Below the pieces are notes generated by a model. It did no database searches and was not told where the DNA came from. It saw only the letters and a list, made by a program, of their open reading frames with translations. Made by a program: the position numbers and the translations under genes. This document shows positions 25,544-33,468 of a stretch of 64,000 bases of DNA, piece by piece (positions within the stretch are counted from its first letter, which is position 1; the number at the start of each line of letters is the position of its first letter). This DNA comes from Rhizobiaceae bacterium (lineage in GTDB: Bacteria; Pseudomonadota; Alphaproteobacteria; Rhizobiales; Rhizobiaceae): contig JANQMU010000126.1 in the NCBI GenBank assembly GCA_028279875.1, positions 47,329 to 111,328 of the forward strand, read 5' to 3'.

Positions 25544-26911
25544 TCAGGGCCGTTCCACGGGAAGCCCGCTCGGGACATGCCGTGGCACACCAAGCCGTCC
25601 CTCGCCGCTGATCGGGTCCGTCAATGCGGACAGAAATGCGACGAGGTCCTGGATTTCGTTCTCATCAAGCTGCAGGGGAGCAAGTTCATTCGCGGCGGCA
25701 ATTGCATCAATTTCGTCTTTATCGTCCAGAATTGCCCAGTCATCGGCCTCCGGAAAATCAGCCAGCGTGGCCTGGGCCCTGTCATAGGCCTTGAGGCTGG
25801 CAACCGGATCGAGATGATGGCGGATCACGGCTTCCAAAGTGGCATATGCACCCGTATGCCCATAGGGGGCGGTCAGCGCGACATTGCGAAGGCTGGGGGT
25901 TCGGAACCTGAACTTGTCTTGAGGGTCGCCCGTCACTCTCATACGGCCGGTGTCACGCTGATGCGCTTCAAATCGCGCCGCCTTTCCGGGGCCAAACTGC
26001 GGCATGGCTATGGCATGAAATTTGTGGTCGGTCTGAAACAATCCGCTGTGGCAGGTCGAGCATCCGGCCTTTCCGTAGAACAACTCCATCCCCCTGCGTT
26101 GGCTTTCAGACAGAACATCCTGTCCGCGCAGGAACCGGTCGAACGGGCTGTTGTCGGCTCGAAACTCAAATGCCACAAAAGCGGCGATGGCGTTTGCTAT
26201 ATCGGTAAATCCGATATCTTCGGGGACGCTTATTTCCTGAACCGCGACCCTGAAGGCCGCGGCATAGCCGGGAATTGCGCGTACTCTTTCGCTGATCTTG
26301 TCCCAGGCTCCGCCCGCTGAGCTCAGCAGGCCCTGCCGTACCGCCGTTGAAACCTCGTTTTCCGAGTAATGACCCGCCATCTCGTCACCCGACAGGACGG
26401 GAAACATGGCTTGTGCCGACAGGATACTGTCGAACCCGAGCGCCATGTCCTCTTCAAGCGGGGTTCTCACATCGGCTTTTTCAGTTATCTCAAGGCGCCC
26501 GTCATGGAAAAGGACCTGAAACTCGGTTGCGCCCAGATTGAACAGCGCGGGGGAATTGCGTCCGATACGTTGCTCAGGGCGATTGCCGCCTTTCCCGGCA
26601 ACGCGTTTCGGACCGAGTCCCACCCCTCCTTCACCGATGGAGAGCGATACGCCATCGGATGTGCCGAACTGCGGATGATGGCACGATGCGCAGGCAATGT
26701 TGCGGTTCCCGCTCAAGATCGGATCGAAAAAGAGCTTGCGCCCGAGTTCGACCACGTCTTGATCGACGTCGCGGAACATGGCTGTCGGCACGTCGGGAAA
26801 CCCGTTTCCTGCCACAGGTTCCGACCCGGCCACGCCACCGGGGAATGCGAGCAGAACCAAGGTGGTGCCCAATCCTGCCGAAACGGCGACTCGCCGTATC
26901 CGCCCTGTCAT
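25544..26911 (-). CDS. Di-haem cytochrome c peroxidase / MauG family protein
   Basis: A 455-residue periplasmic protein with an N-terminal signal peptide (VSAGLGTTLVLLAFPGGVAGS) and two haem-binding CxxCH motifs, CASCH near residue 75 and CSTCH near 285, plus the FRTPSLRNVALTAPYGHTGAY segment common to bacterial di-haem peroxidases. The family comprises bacterial cytochrome c peroxidases, which reduce hydrogen peroxide, and MauG-like enzymes that oxidise residues in a partner protein. Which applies is not decidable from sequence by eye. It is the first gene of the 5.9-kb repeat-bounded block and on the same strand as the PhyH gene 73 bp upstream. Confidence 0.85.
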   Translation of the reverse strand: MTGRIRRVAVSAGLGTTLVLLAFPGGVAGSEPVAGNGFPDVPTAMFRDVDQDVVELGRKLFFDPILSGNRNIACASCHHPQFGTSDGVSLSIGEGGVGLGPKRVAGKGGNRPEQRIGRNSPALFNLGATEFQVLFHDGRLEITEKADVRTPLEEDMALGFDSILSAQAMFPVLSGDEMAGHYSENEVSTAVRQGLLSSAGGAWDKISERVRAIPGYAAAFRVAVQEISVPEDIGFTDIANAIAAFVAFEFRADNSPFDRFLRGQDVLSESQRRGMELFYGKAGCSTCHSGLFQTDHKFHAIAMPQFGPGKAARFEAHQRDTGRMRVTGDPQDKFRFRTPSLRNVALTAPYGHTGAYATLEAVIRHHLDPVASLKAYDRAQATLADFPEADDWAILDDKDEIDAIAAANELAPLQLDENEIQDLVAFLSALTDPISGEGRLGVPRHVPSGLPVERP

Positions 26912-26984
26912 CCAGGTCTCCAGATTTGCTCATCCATTGCAGCGCGTCCGAACAGAATTGCGTGATGTGAAATGGTCCCGCTGC

Positions 26985-28178
26985 CTAGAGGCGGGCAAGA
27001 TATTCCCTTGCTGCCTTTTCACCAAGCTCATCGAGTTGTTTTTGTTTGTACGCCTCGCGCTTCTTCCGGCGGGGATCCATAAAGCCGGCACCGATGACTT
27101 TTTCGCCCTTGTCGCAGACGACATATCTGGAAATCCGCTGTGCGTGCGGTGACAGTTTCTCCCACTGCTCATACGGCATGCACCGCATGATGCCCTCGCT
27201 GCGGAACCAGGGAGCATAGTATTCGACGTTCGGCATTGCCCGGACATCACGGGACAGGTTTGGTGTTCCCGCATGCCAGGCACGAATGTCGCGCAACACG
27301 GCAGTTCCCGCCGGTGCAGGACAAACGGTACTGAGTTTCATCCACTCCGGCTCTTCCGCCAGATTTGGAATCGGCGCCCTTGATCGCTGAGTTCCCGGAA
27401 TTTGCCGGATCGGCCCGTTTTCGAATGTCAGGTCGATCATCGGAAAATTGATCGTGAGCACTGGCACCGGCAGATCGCGCATGCAGACATTTCCGTAAGG
27501 GTCGGGCAGTTCCGACCACATATTGTCCGAGTGGAGCCCCTGATATTCGATTGCGCCGGGCATCGCGATGTCGCCGCCGGCGCCACCGACAACATAGTCG
27601 GCGGAGCCGAATATTTCGGTCACGGCGGGGGTGGTGGTCGGCAGGTCGATCAGTTCACACCATTCATCGACATGCAGCATATGGCGCGATGCGGAGCCCC
27701 CGCCAAAGGAATAGCGGTGCGGCAGTCCGCCGGCCCCGCCGCCGGCCGAACAGTCCGGGTCATCCTCCATCAACTGGACAATGGCCTTGTTTGCTGCATT
27801 GCGCATGCGCGTCAGCTGATCGCGATCAAGCGCATCGCGAATGGCAACAAATCCGTCGCGGTGAAACAACTCGGCGGCGCGTTTCGGATTGTCGGGTGAC
27901 ACCAATTCAAGACCCTTGATGCCGTTGTGTTCCCGAAGCCTTTCACGCAAGGCGACGACGCCCGGGTCGTCATAGGCCCGGGTCCATTCGGAACAGGCCG
28001 GGTCTCCGGATACCAGGTTCATGTGTTCCGGGGTCGTTTCGATCTCGATCTCCGCGTCGGCCGAGGAGAGGCCGGCGGGATTATCATTGTTCTTAATGGA
28101 CTCCGGGCGGTTGATATAACCGTTCGGGGGAACCGAAGCGTTCCATCCGGCGTCTTTCAATATGTCCAAACCCTTCAT
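26985..28178 (-). CDS. Phytanoyl-CoA dioxygenase (PhyH)-family Fe(II)/2-oxoglutarate oxygenase
   Basis: About 397 residues of cytosolic protein. The iron-binding triad appears as H-x-D in YQGLHSDNMW in the middle and a distal His in IRAWHAGTPN, with an Arg further on (DVRAMPNVEYYAP) that could bind 2-oxoglutarate. The C terminus is basic (DPRRKKREAYKQKQ). PhyH-family enzymes hydroxylate many small molecules, not only phytanoyl-CoA, and often act in sugar, phosphonate or natural-product pathways. Neighbouring IolG- and aldo/keto-reductase genes on the same strand suggest a polyol- or sugar-derived substrate. Start at 28178 (MKGLDILKD) is preferred; an upstream start at 28226 is possible. Confidence 0.75.
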   Translation of the reverse strand: MKGLDILKDAGWNASVPPNGYINRPESIKNNDNPAGLSSADAEIEIETTPEHMNLVSGDPACSEWTRAYDDPGVVALRERLREHNGIKGLELVSPDNPKRAAELFHRDGFVAIRDALDRDQLTRMRNAANKAIVQLMEDDPDCSAGGGAGGLPHRYSFGGGSASRHMLHVDEWCELIDLPTTTPAVTEIFGSADYVVGGAGGDIAMPGAIEYQGLHSDNMWSELPDPYGNVCMRDLPVPVLTINFPMIDLTFENGPIRQIPGTQRSRAPIPNLAEEPEWMKLSTVCPAPAGTAVLRDIRAWHAGTPNLSRDVRAMPNVEYYAPWFRSEGIMRCMPYEQWEKLSPHAQRISRYVVCDKGEKVIGAGFMDPRRKKREAYKQKQLDELGEKAAREYLARL

Positions 28179-28373
28179 GTTCAATCCATCCGTTGTTTGC
28201 GTGCAGTTGTCTTGTGCATTTCCCACCTTCAGCGGGCCGATCGGTGGGGTGGCATCACTTTTTCAGCGGGATCCGGGCGACCGTTATCTCTGCATGACGG
28301 CCCCGATGCCTGTGCAGTTCCGGCCCTGACTTACCTTCCCTCCGTTTCTTCCTGTAACGAGGTCATCGGCCCT

Positions 28374-29381
28374 TCATTGTCCGGACAATGATACCGTGCG
28401 GCCGCTGCGCAGGGACTCATAGGCGGCTTCGGCCAGGCGCAGAGCCTCATAGCCGTCGTTGAAGCCGACCTCGGGTGTCTTGCCCGCTGAAACTGCCGCC
28501 AGAAACGCGTCCCACTGCAACCTGAACGCCTCCTGGTATCGCTCGATGAAGAAGTTCTCGTATCCGGTTCCGCCGGCCGTAAGGTTCGTGCCGAAACGCA
28601 AAATCCCGTTGGGTGTCCGGTTCGAACTTTGCAGCATGCCTTCGGTGCCCAGCGCTTCAATTCGCTGGTCGTATCCATACTTGGCCTGGCGGGCATTGTT
28701 GATGAGGACCTGCCGCCCGGAGGCGGATCGCATAAGGACCATTGTACAGTCATTGTCACCCGGATCCGATGCAATCGACGGGTCTATCAACGCATTCGCG
28801 GCGGCAAAGACTTCGACGGGCTCGTCTCCGGCAAGGACAAAGCGCGCAATGTCAAAATCATGGATGGTCATGTCCCGCAATATGCCGCCCGCCGATCGAA
28901 GATAGTCGTAAGTGGGCGGCGCCGGGTCGCGAGAAGTGATGATCAATTGCAGGAGATTGCCGATTTCGCCTTTGACGACCGCGTCGCGAAGTTCGCGGTG
29001 GCCCGGGTCGAAGCGCCGGTTGAAGCCGATCTGAATCGGAACGTCGCTGTCCGCAATGGCTGCCTGGCAGGTCCGCACCCGCTCGATGTCAAGGTCGATC
29101 GGTTTTTCGCACAACACCGGTTTGCCAGCCCTGACCGCCTGCTCGATGAAGTCGGAATGCGTCTGGGTGGCTGACGCGACGATGACGGCGTCAATCTCCC
29201 CGTCAGAGAAAATGGCCTCCGCATTGTCGACGGTTTTGACACCATGGGCGTTGGATATCGCGACGGCAGCCTCGGGCACTGGATCGAATACCGCTGCCAG
29301 GCGACTGCCGGGATTTGATGCGACAATATGAGCGTGCAGGCGGCCTATCCGGCCGCAGCCAAGGAGCGCGATTTTCAACAT
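28374..29381 (-). CDS. iolG: Gfo/Idh/MocA oxidoreductase, inositol 2-dehydrogenase-like
   Basis: A 335-residue NAD(P)-dependent dehydrogenase. Rossmann motif GCGRIGRLHAHIV at the start, VLCEKPIDLD with the catalytic-region Lys near residue 95, GFNRRFDPGH, and MTIHDFDIARFVL with the active-site Asp/His pair typical of myo-inositol 2-dehydrogenase. It would oxidise a ring hydroxyl of inositol or a related polyol to the ketone. The rest of the usual iol set (iolBCDE) is absent here, so the true substrate may be another cyclitol or sugar. The start overlaps the stop of the upstream aldo/keto reductase by 7 bp. Confidence 0.8.
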   Translation of the reverse strand: MLKIALLGCGRIGRLHAHIVASNPGSRLAAVFDPVPEAAVAISNAHGVKTVDNAEAIFSDGEIDAVIVASATQTHSDFIEQAVRAGKPVLCEKPIDLDIERVRTCQAAIADSDVPIQIGFNRRFDPGHRELRDAVVKGEIGNLLQLIITSRDPAPPTYDYLRSAGGILRDMTIHDFDIARFVLAGDEPVEVFAAANALIDPSIASDPGDNDCTMVLMRSASGRQVLINNARQAKYGYDQRIEALGTEGMLQSSNRTPNGILRFGTNLTAGGTGYENFFIERYQEAFRLQWDAFLAAVSAGKTPEVGFNDGYEALRLAEAAYESLRSGRTVSLSGQ

Positions 29382-30343
29382 ATCTTGAATTCCCTGTTGG
29401 CCTCCGGGTCATCGAAACTGCAGGGCAGGGCGAGAAGTTCATCCCACGCTTGGTCGGGGATTTCCCAATCGGCCCAACGCAAGGTTTCATCGACGCGCTC
29501 CGGTCCGGACACGCCGCATATTGTCGATGTCACCCGGGGATCCCGCATCGAAAACTGCAGCGCGGCCGCCCCGACCGGCACACCGTATCGCCGGCAGATG
29601 ACCTCGATGTCACGGACCGGTTTCATTTGTTCGTCCGTTGCAGCCTGATAGGTTATCTGGTTGCTCCTTGCCGATCCCCTTGCCAGCACGCCGCCGGCAT
29701 AGGGTGCGGCGTTGAAGATCGCGATACCCCTCTCGTGAACCTCGGTGAACATGTCGTCCGCTTCCCGATTGAGCAGCGTGAAACGGTTGTGGTTGATGAC
29801 CGCGTCGAACTCCCAACGCGGAAGAAGTTGCCGCATCAACGGAACCTTGCCCATTGCCAATCCCACCGCCGAGGCCAGCCCTTCCTCCTTCATTCTGAAC
29901 AGCTCATCCATCGCGCCGCCGTCACAGGTGATCTCATCGAGGTCCCGGCAATATTCAGGGTCATGGAAATGCAGGATATGAAACCGTTCGAGACCGAGTG
30001 CCTCCAGGCTTTCCTCAACGGACTGGCGTGCACGGGAAGCATCGAGGCGATCTTCATCGTAGTCGCGATCGATTTTGGTTGCCAGGACGCAGCCTTTGGG
30101 CAGGCCTCCGCGTTCCCGGATCACGGCGCCAAGCCGCTCTTCACTGCGCCCCAGGCCGTAGTTCCGTGATGTGTCGATGAAGCTGGGAGATTGATCGAAC
30201 ATCCTGCGGATTGTCTGAAGGGCACGCTCTTCATCGACAGCGTATCCGTAAGTGTCGGGCATGCTGCCCAACGGCGAAGTGCCGAAACAGACCGATGCCA
30301 CCGAAAACGGCAGGCGCGGCGCGATGTTACACTTTGGAGTCAT
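29375..30343 (-). CDS. Aldo/keto reductase (aldose 1-dehydrogenase-like)
   Basis: A 322-residue protein with the aldo/keto reductase tetrad visible: Asp and Tyr in FIDTSRNYGLGRSEERLG, Lys in VLATKIDRDY and His in ILHFHDPEY. The opening (FGTSPLGSMPDTYG) resembles the L-fucose/D-threo-aldose 1-dehydrogenase group, which oxidises aldoses to lactones with NAD(P). It is the first gene of the minus-strand unit with iolG. About 70-90 bp upstream lies a palindromic element shared with the HTH/solute-binding regulator gene (30415-30429), suggesting common control. Confidence 0.82.
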   Translation of the reverse strand: MTPKCNIAPRLPFSVASVCFGTSPLGSMPDTYGYAVDEERALQTIRRMFDQSPSFIDTSRNYGLGRSEERLGAVIRERGGLPKGCVLATKIDRDYDEDRLDASRARQSVEESLEALGLERFHILHFHDPEYCRDLDEITCDGGAMDELFRMKEEGLASAVGLAMGKVPLMRQLLPRWEFDAVINHNRFTLLNREADDMFTEVHERGIAIFNAAPYAGGVLARGSARSNQITYQAATDEQMKPVRDIEVICRRYGVPVGAAALQFSMRDPRVTSTICGVSGPERVDETLRWADWEIPDQAWDELLALPCSFDDPEANREFKIC

Positions 30344-30414
30344 GATTGCGTTAACGGGTTGGTGTCGGAAGGCCCACATCAACACCTACGCGGGCTGAAC
30401 AACAAGAAGCAAAA

Positions 30415-30429
30415 TCTTCAATTTGAACA
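30415..30429. promoter_or_regulatory. Candidate operator, aldo/keto-reductase promoter
   Basis: TCTTCAATTTGAACA matches the palindrome TGTTCATTTTGAACA at 31639-31653 at 13 of 15 positions, and the flanking TGACGGC (30432-30438) is also shared with 31657-31663. It lies 72 bp before the reductase start. Likely recognised by the regulator encoded at 31673. Confidence 0.55.
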
Positions 30430-30638
30430 TAATGACGGCTGACTTTCATTGCATCACCGGGTCCATTGTGCGCCGATGTGTCCGCACATGCGGTCAATTG
30501 AGTTGCAGCCGCATGGATGGATTGCGACCATGGCCCTTCGCCGGGCCGTAATGTCGATATTGACCAGGCTCACATTGTTATCGAATCCGTTTTGCGTCGA
30601 TCCTACGCTTCGGCCAGCGGCCCTACATGGAGAAGTGA

Positions 30639-31445
30639 ATGACAGATCTTGAGGGTAAGATCGCGATTGTTACCGGGAGTACGCAAGGTCTTGGCGCCGC
30701 AATCGCCCGGCTTTTTGCCGGACGCGGTGCCAAGGGGCTGATCACGTGCGGGCGAAATGAGGCAAATGGTCGAAAGGTTGCCGAAAGAATCGAACGGGAA
30801 CACGGATGTCCGGTACACTTCGTTCAGACCGATCTGGCCGAAGTGGAACAATGCCGGCGTCTCGTGCGGACCGCCGACGACAGGTTCGGCACCGTCGATG
30901 TACTGGTCAATGCGGCCGCGATCACCGATCGCGGGACCATTCTCGATACGAGCGAGGAACTGTATGACCGCATGATGGCCATCAACCTCAAGGCCCCGTT
31001 CTTTCTTATTCAGGACGTGGCGAAATTGATGCGCAGGACAGGAACCCAAGGGGCCATCGTCAATATTGCGTCCATGTCTTCCCTGGCCGGGCAACCCTTT
31101 ATTGCTGCCTATTGCACGTCAAAAGGCGGGCTGGCGACGCTGACGCGAAATACCGCCTTCGCGCTGATGCGGGAACGCATTCGCGTCAACGGCCTCAATA
31201 TTGGCTGGATGGCTTCCGAAGGCGAGGATGCCATGCAGAAATCCTATCATGGTGCCCCGGATGACTGGTTGCAGAAGGCGGCGGCGAAGCAGCCCTTCGG
31301 GCGTCTCATCGATCCGACGGAAGTCGCACGCGCGGTTGCATTTCTGGTCGGCCCGGAATCGGGGTTGATGACCGGAGCAATGGTGAATTTCGACCAGTCG
31401 ATCTGGGGTGCCTATGACGAGCCACCCCAGCCTGATGCCATTTAA
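30639..31445 (+). CDS. Short-chain dehydrogenase/reductase
   Basis: A 268-residue classical SDR: cofactor motif TGSTQGLG at the N terminus, DLAE and VNAAAI (in place of NNAG), catalytic Ser in IASMSSLAG and the YxxxK motif in YCTSKGG. It oxidises or reduces a hydroxyl/keto group with NAD(P). GGAGAAG precedes the ATG. It is divergent from the aldo/keto reductase-iolG unit, and its stop codon lies within the right copy of the 23-bp repeat. Substrate unknown; context suggests the same polyol/sugar pathway. Confidence 0.88.
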   Translation: MTDLEGKIAIVTGSTQGLGAAIARLFAGRGAKGLITCGRNEANGRKVAERIEREHGCPVHFVQTDLAEVEQCRRLVRTADDRFGTVDVLVNAAAITDRGTILDTSEELYDRMMAINLKAPFFLIQDVAKLMRRTGTQGAIVNIASMSSLAGQPFIAAYCTSKGGLATLTRNTAFALMRERIRVNGLNIGWMASEGEDAMQKSYHGAPDDWLQKAAAKQPFGRLIDPTEVARAVAFLVGPESGLMTGAMVNFDQSIWGAYDEPPQPDAI

Positions 31446-31458
31446 ACGCCCTTCGCTC
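31436..31458. repeat. Right copy of the 23-bp direct repeat
   Basis: Second copy of ATTTAAACGCCCTTCGCTC (31440-31458), in the same orientation as 25521-25539 and likewise spanning an Ile codon plus TAA stop. The two copies enclose the MauG, PhyH, iolG, aldo/keto reductase and SDR genes. Confidence 0.85.
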
Positions 31459-31638
31459 TAATCTCCGGCGACGGGACCGTCACCGCAGATCAACACGATT
31501 TATTCAATCGCGGTCGCAACGGGACCATCCACAGGACATTTGGTCAAATGGGCGATCCGTGCCCTCTGCGCCGCCGAGACACCATGGCTTGATTGATCCG
31601 GCAATTGCTGGACAGGCGCACGGCATGTAGTCTGCGTT

Positions 31639-31653
31639 TGTTCATTTTGAACA
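31639..31653. promoter_or_regulatory. Palindromic operator before the HTH/solute-binding regulator
   Basis: TGTTCATTTTGAACA is a perfect palindrome (six-base arms, three-base centre) ending 19 bp before the ATG at 31673. Its position implies negative autoregulation. A degenerate copy lies before the aldo/keto reductase gene. Confidence 0.65.
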
Positions 31654-31672
31654 TGGTGACGGCCAAGAGTTC

Positions 31673-33400
31673 ATGGCGCATTTTGGGCGCCGCAATCGGC
31701 AGTGGAGCCCAAACACGGTGACCAAAGACGAACTCATCGACCTTATCGAATTGATGGAACGCATTCAGCGTATCGCCGATGGTTGGCTCGACGAGCCGTC
31801 GTCGCGACCCATCATGAACATGGTCATCTACCTGATGAAATGCCATCTTGGGGGAAAGCTCGTGACGCCGACGAGTCTCGCGCGATCTGCACATGTTCCC
31901 TACACGACCGCGACGCGTCGCGTGAACGAGATGCGAAACCGCGGTCTGTTGATCTTTCGTCCCCGTACGCGCTCCGGCCGCTCGTTCTCGGTGCATCCAA
32001 GCCCTATGCTGATCGAACAGGTCCTGGCGTTTGCGGTCAAAATGCGCACCGCCGTTCTCGGTACCGGCCAGTCTTCGGCCGGCATCGAAAAGACGGATGC
32101 GCCTCCCGTCATTCCTCCACCTGCCATCGCAACAAAGGCACTCGGATTTGGAGAAGGGCTGTCAATTCTGTTGCCGCGCGACCCGGCTTATTCGATCAGC
32201 CGGCCGCTGCAAAGGGAACTTGCCTATCTGATGGGTGGAAAGGTGCGGTTTCAGGGAGAAAGAATCGAAGACCTTCGTAAGGAGGCGATGCTCAACGCCA
32301 AATTGCCCAAATCGTGTTTTGACGTCATCGCGGTCGATCTTCCGCTGATCGGCGAATTCGCTAAGCGTGGGGTCTTGATGCCGCTCGACGAGCTGGAAAC
32401 AGACGATGAAATCAATCAGGCCGATTTTTATTCGGCGGCGTGGAGGGGAACCTCCTACCAGAACACACAATATGCGGTTCCGATCCTCATCAACCCGGAA
32501 ATCCTCTTTTTTCGCAAGGATATACTTGGCGCCGCCGATCTCCCGGCACCGGCCGATACGCGGCAACTGCTGAGCATTGCAGCCATGCTGCATGCTCCGG
32601 ATGAGCAATTTTACGGGGTTTCCTGGACTGCGGCGAAAGGCGCACCCGCCGGGCAGGCTTTCATCCAGTTCCTCGCCGACTTCGGCCAGCCGGTCTTCAA
32701 CCTGGAGCGCGCCGTCGATGGCTACAAGACGAGCAATTTCTCCGAGGATGTCTTGCGGCCGTCGATCGATACCGAGCGCGGCCGCTTTGCCGCGGCCTTC
32801 ATGAGGGAGACAATCCGCTTCGCGCCGCCGGATATACTGGAGATGAGTTGGGGCGACCAGGTGGATTTTCTGCGCGAAGGACGAATTGCGCTTGCCTATG
32901 AATGGGCGAGCCGGGCCGCACAGCTGACCTCAACGGCTTCGACCGGTGAACTGGGATTTCTGCCGCATCCGATCGGCGTGACTCCGATTGATCGAAGGAA
33001 GAGACGAAACCTTGCCCCTGTCGGAGGGTTCTGTTTCGGCATACCGGCCAATATCGACCCCGATCGTACGCAGCTTGCATGGCGGACAATCCGGTGGCTG
33101 GCGTCGCCGCCAATCGTCAAACTCATGGTGCAGCAAGGAGGTTTCGTGACACCGCGCATGAGTGTTGCGGTCGACAGGGACGTGCAGAAGCTGTCTCCGG
33201 TGATTTCGGCGATAGACAATATGGCGCGAAAGGGACAAATGCGTTTATGGCCGAGGCCCCCGATCACGGAATTTTCAGCCGTCGTATCCGCTCTTGGTGA
33301 AGAAGTGCATGAAATGTTGAAGGGCAATCAGTCGATCGACGTAATGCTTGCCAGAGCCCAGAGTCGCGCCGAGGATATCCTGATCAACAGGTCGGCTTAG
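31673..33400 (+). CDS. Winged-helix DNA-binding domain fused to a type II ABC solute-binding domain (predicted sugar-sensing regulator)
   Basis: A 575-residue protein without signal peptide or membrane segment. Residues about 15-115 look like a winged helix (LVTPTSLARSAHVPYTTATRRVNEMRNRGLLIF, then a basic wing). From about 160 the sequence is an SBP_bac_1-like solute-binding fold: FDVIAVDLPLIGEFAKRGVLMPLDEL, NTQYAVPILINPEILFFRKDIL, LREGRIALAYEWASRA, APVGGFCFGIPAN, RTIRWLASPPIVKLM. Solute-binding proteins normally work outside the membrane; here the fold appears recruited as a cytosolic sensor, as LacI did with type I proteins. A GTG at 31718, with GGAG before it, is an alternative start. A palindrome precedes the gene. 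Domain reading is confident, ligand unknown. Confidence 0.75.
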   Translation: MAHFGRRNRQWSPNTVTKDELIDLIELMERIQRIADGWLDEPSSRPIMNMVIYLMKCHLGGKLVTPTSLARSAHVPYTTATRRVNEMRNRGLLIFRPRTRSGRSFSVHPSPMLIEQVLAFAVKMRTAVLGTGQSSAGIEKTDAPPVIPPPAIATKALGFGEGLSILLPRDPAYSISRPLQRELAYLMGGKVRFQGERIEDLRKEAMLNAKLPKSCFDVIAVDLPLIGEFAKRGVLMPLDELETDDEINQADFYSAAWRGTSYQNTQYAVPILINPEILFFRKDILGAADLPAPADTRQLLSIAAMLHAPDEQFYGVSWTAAKGAPAGQAFIQFLADFGQPVFNLERAVDGYKTSNFSEDVLRPSIDTERGRFAAAFMRETIRFAPPDILEMSWGDQVDFLREGRIALAYEWASRAAQLTSTASTGELGFLPHPIGVTPIDRRKRRNLAPVGGFCFGIPANIDPDRTQLAWRTIRWLASPPIVKLMVQQGGFVTPRMSVAVDRDVQKLSPVISAIDNMARKGQMRLWPRPPITEFSAVVSALGEEVHEMLKGNQSIDVMLARAQSRAEDILINRSA

Positions 33401-33411
33401 AGATGAGGGCC

Positions 33412-33432
33412 TGAACAAAACGCGTTTGTTCA
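33412..33432. repeat. Inverted repeat between convergent genes
   Basis: TGAACAAA, five-base centre ACGCG, TTTGTTCA: perfect 8-bp arms, 11 bp after the regulator stop and 36 bp from the acyl-CoA synthetase stop. No clear T-run follows. Its TGTTCA/TGAACA halves echo the palindrome at 31639-31653, but in opposite order, so a regulatory role is doubtful; a weak bidirectional terminator is an alternative. Confidence 0.5.
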
Positions 33433-33468
33433 AGAGGGTGTGGCAGATCCAATACGGGGCAACTCCCG

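Noticed and set aside
28374..29381. A complete inositol catabolic (iol) operon
   Set aside because: Only the IolG-like dehydrogenase is present; iolB, C, D and E are not found in the window.
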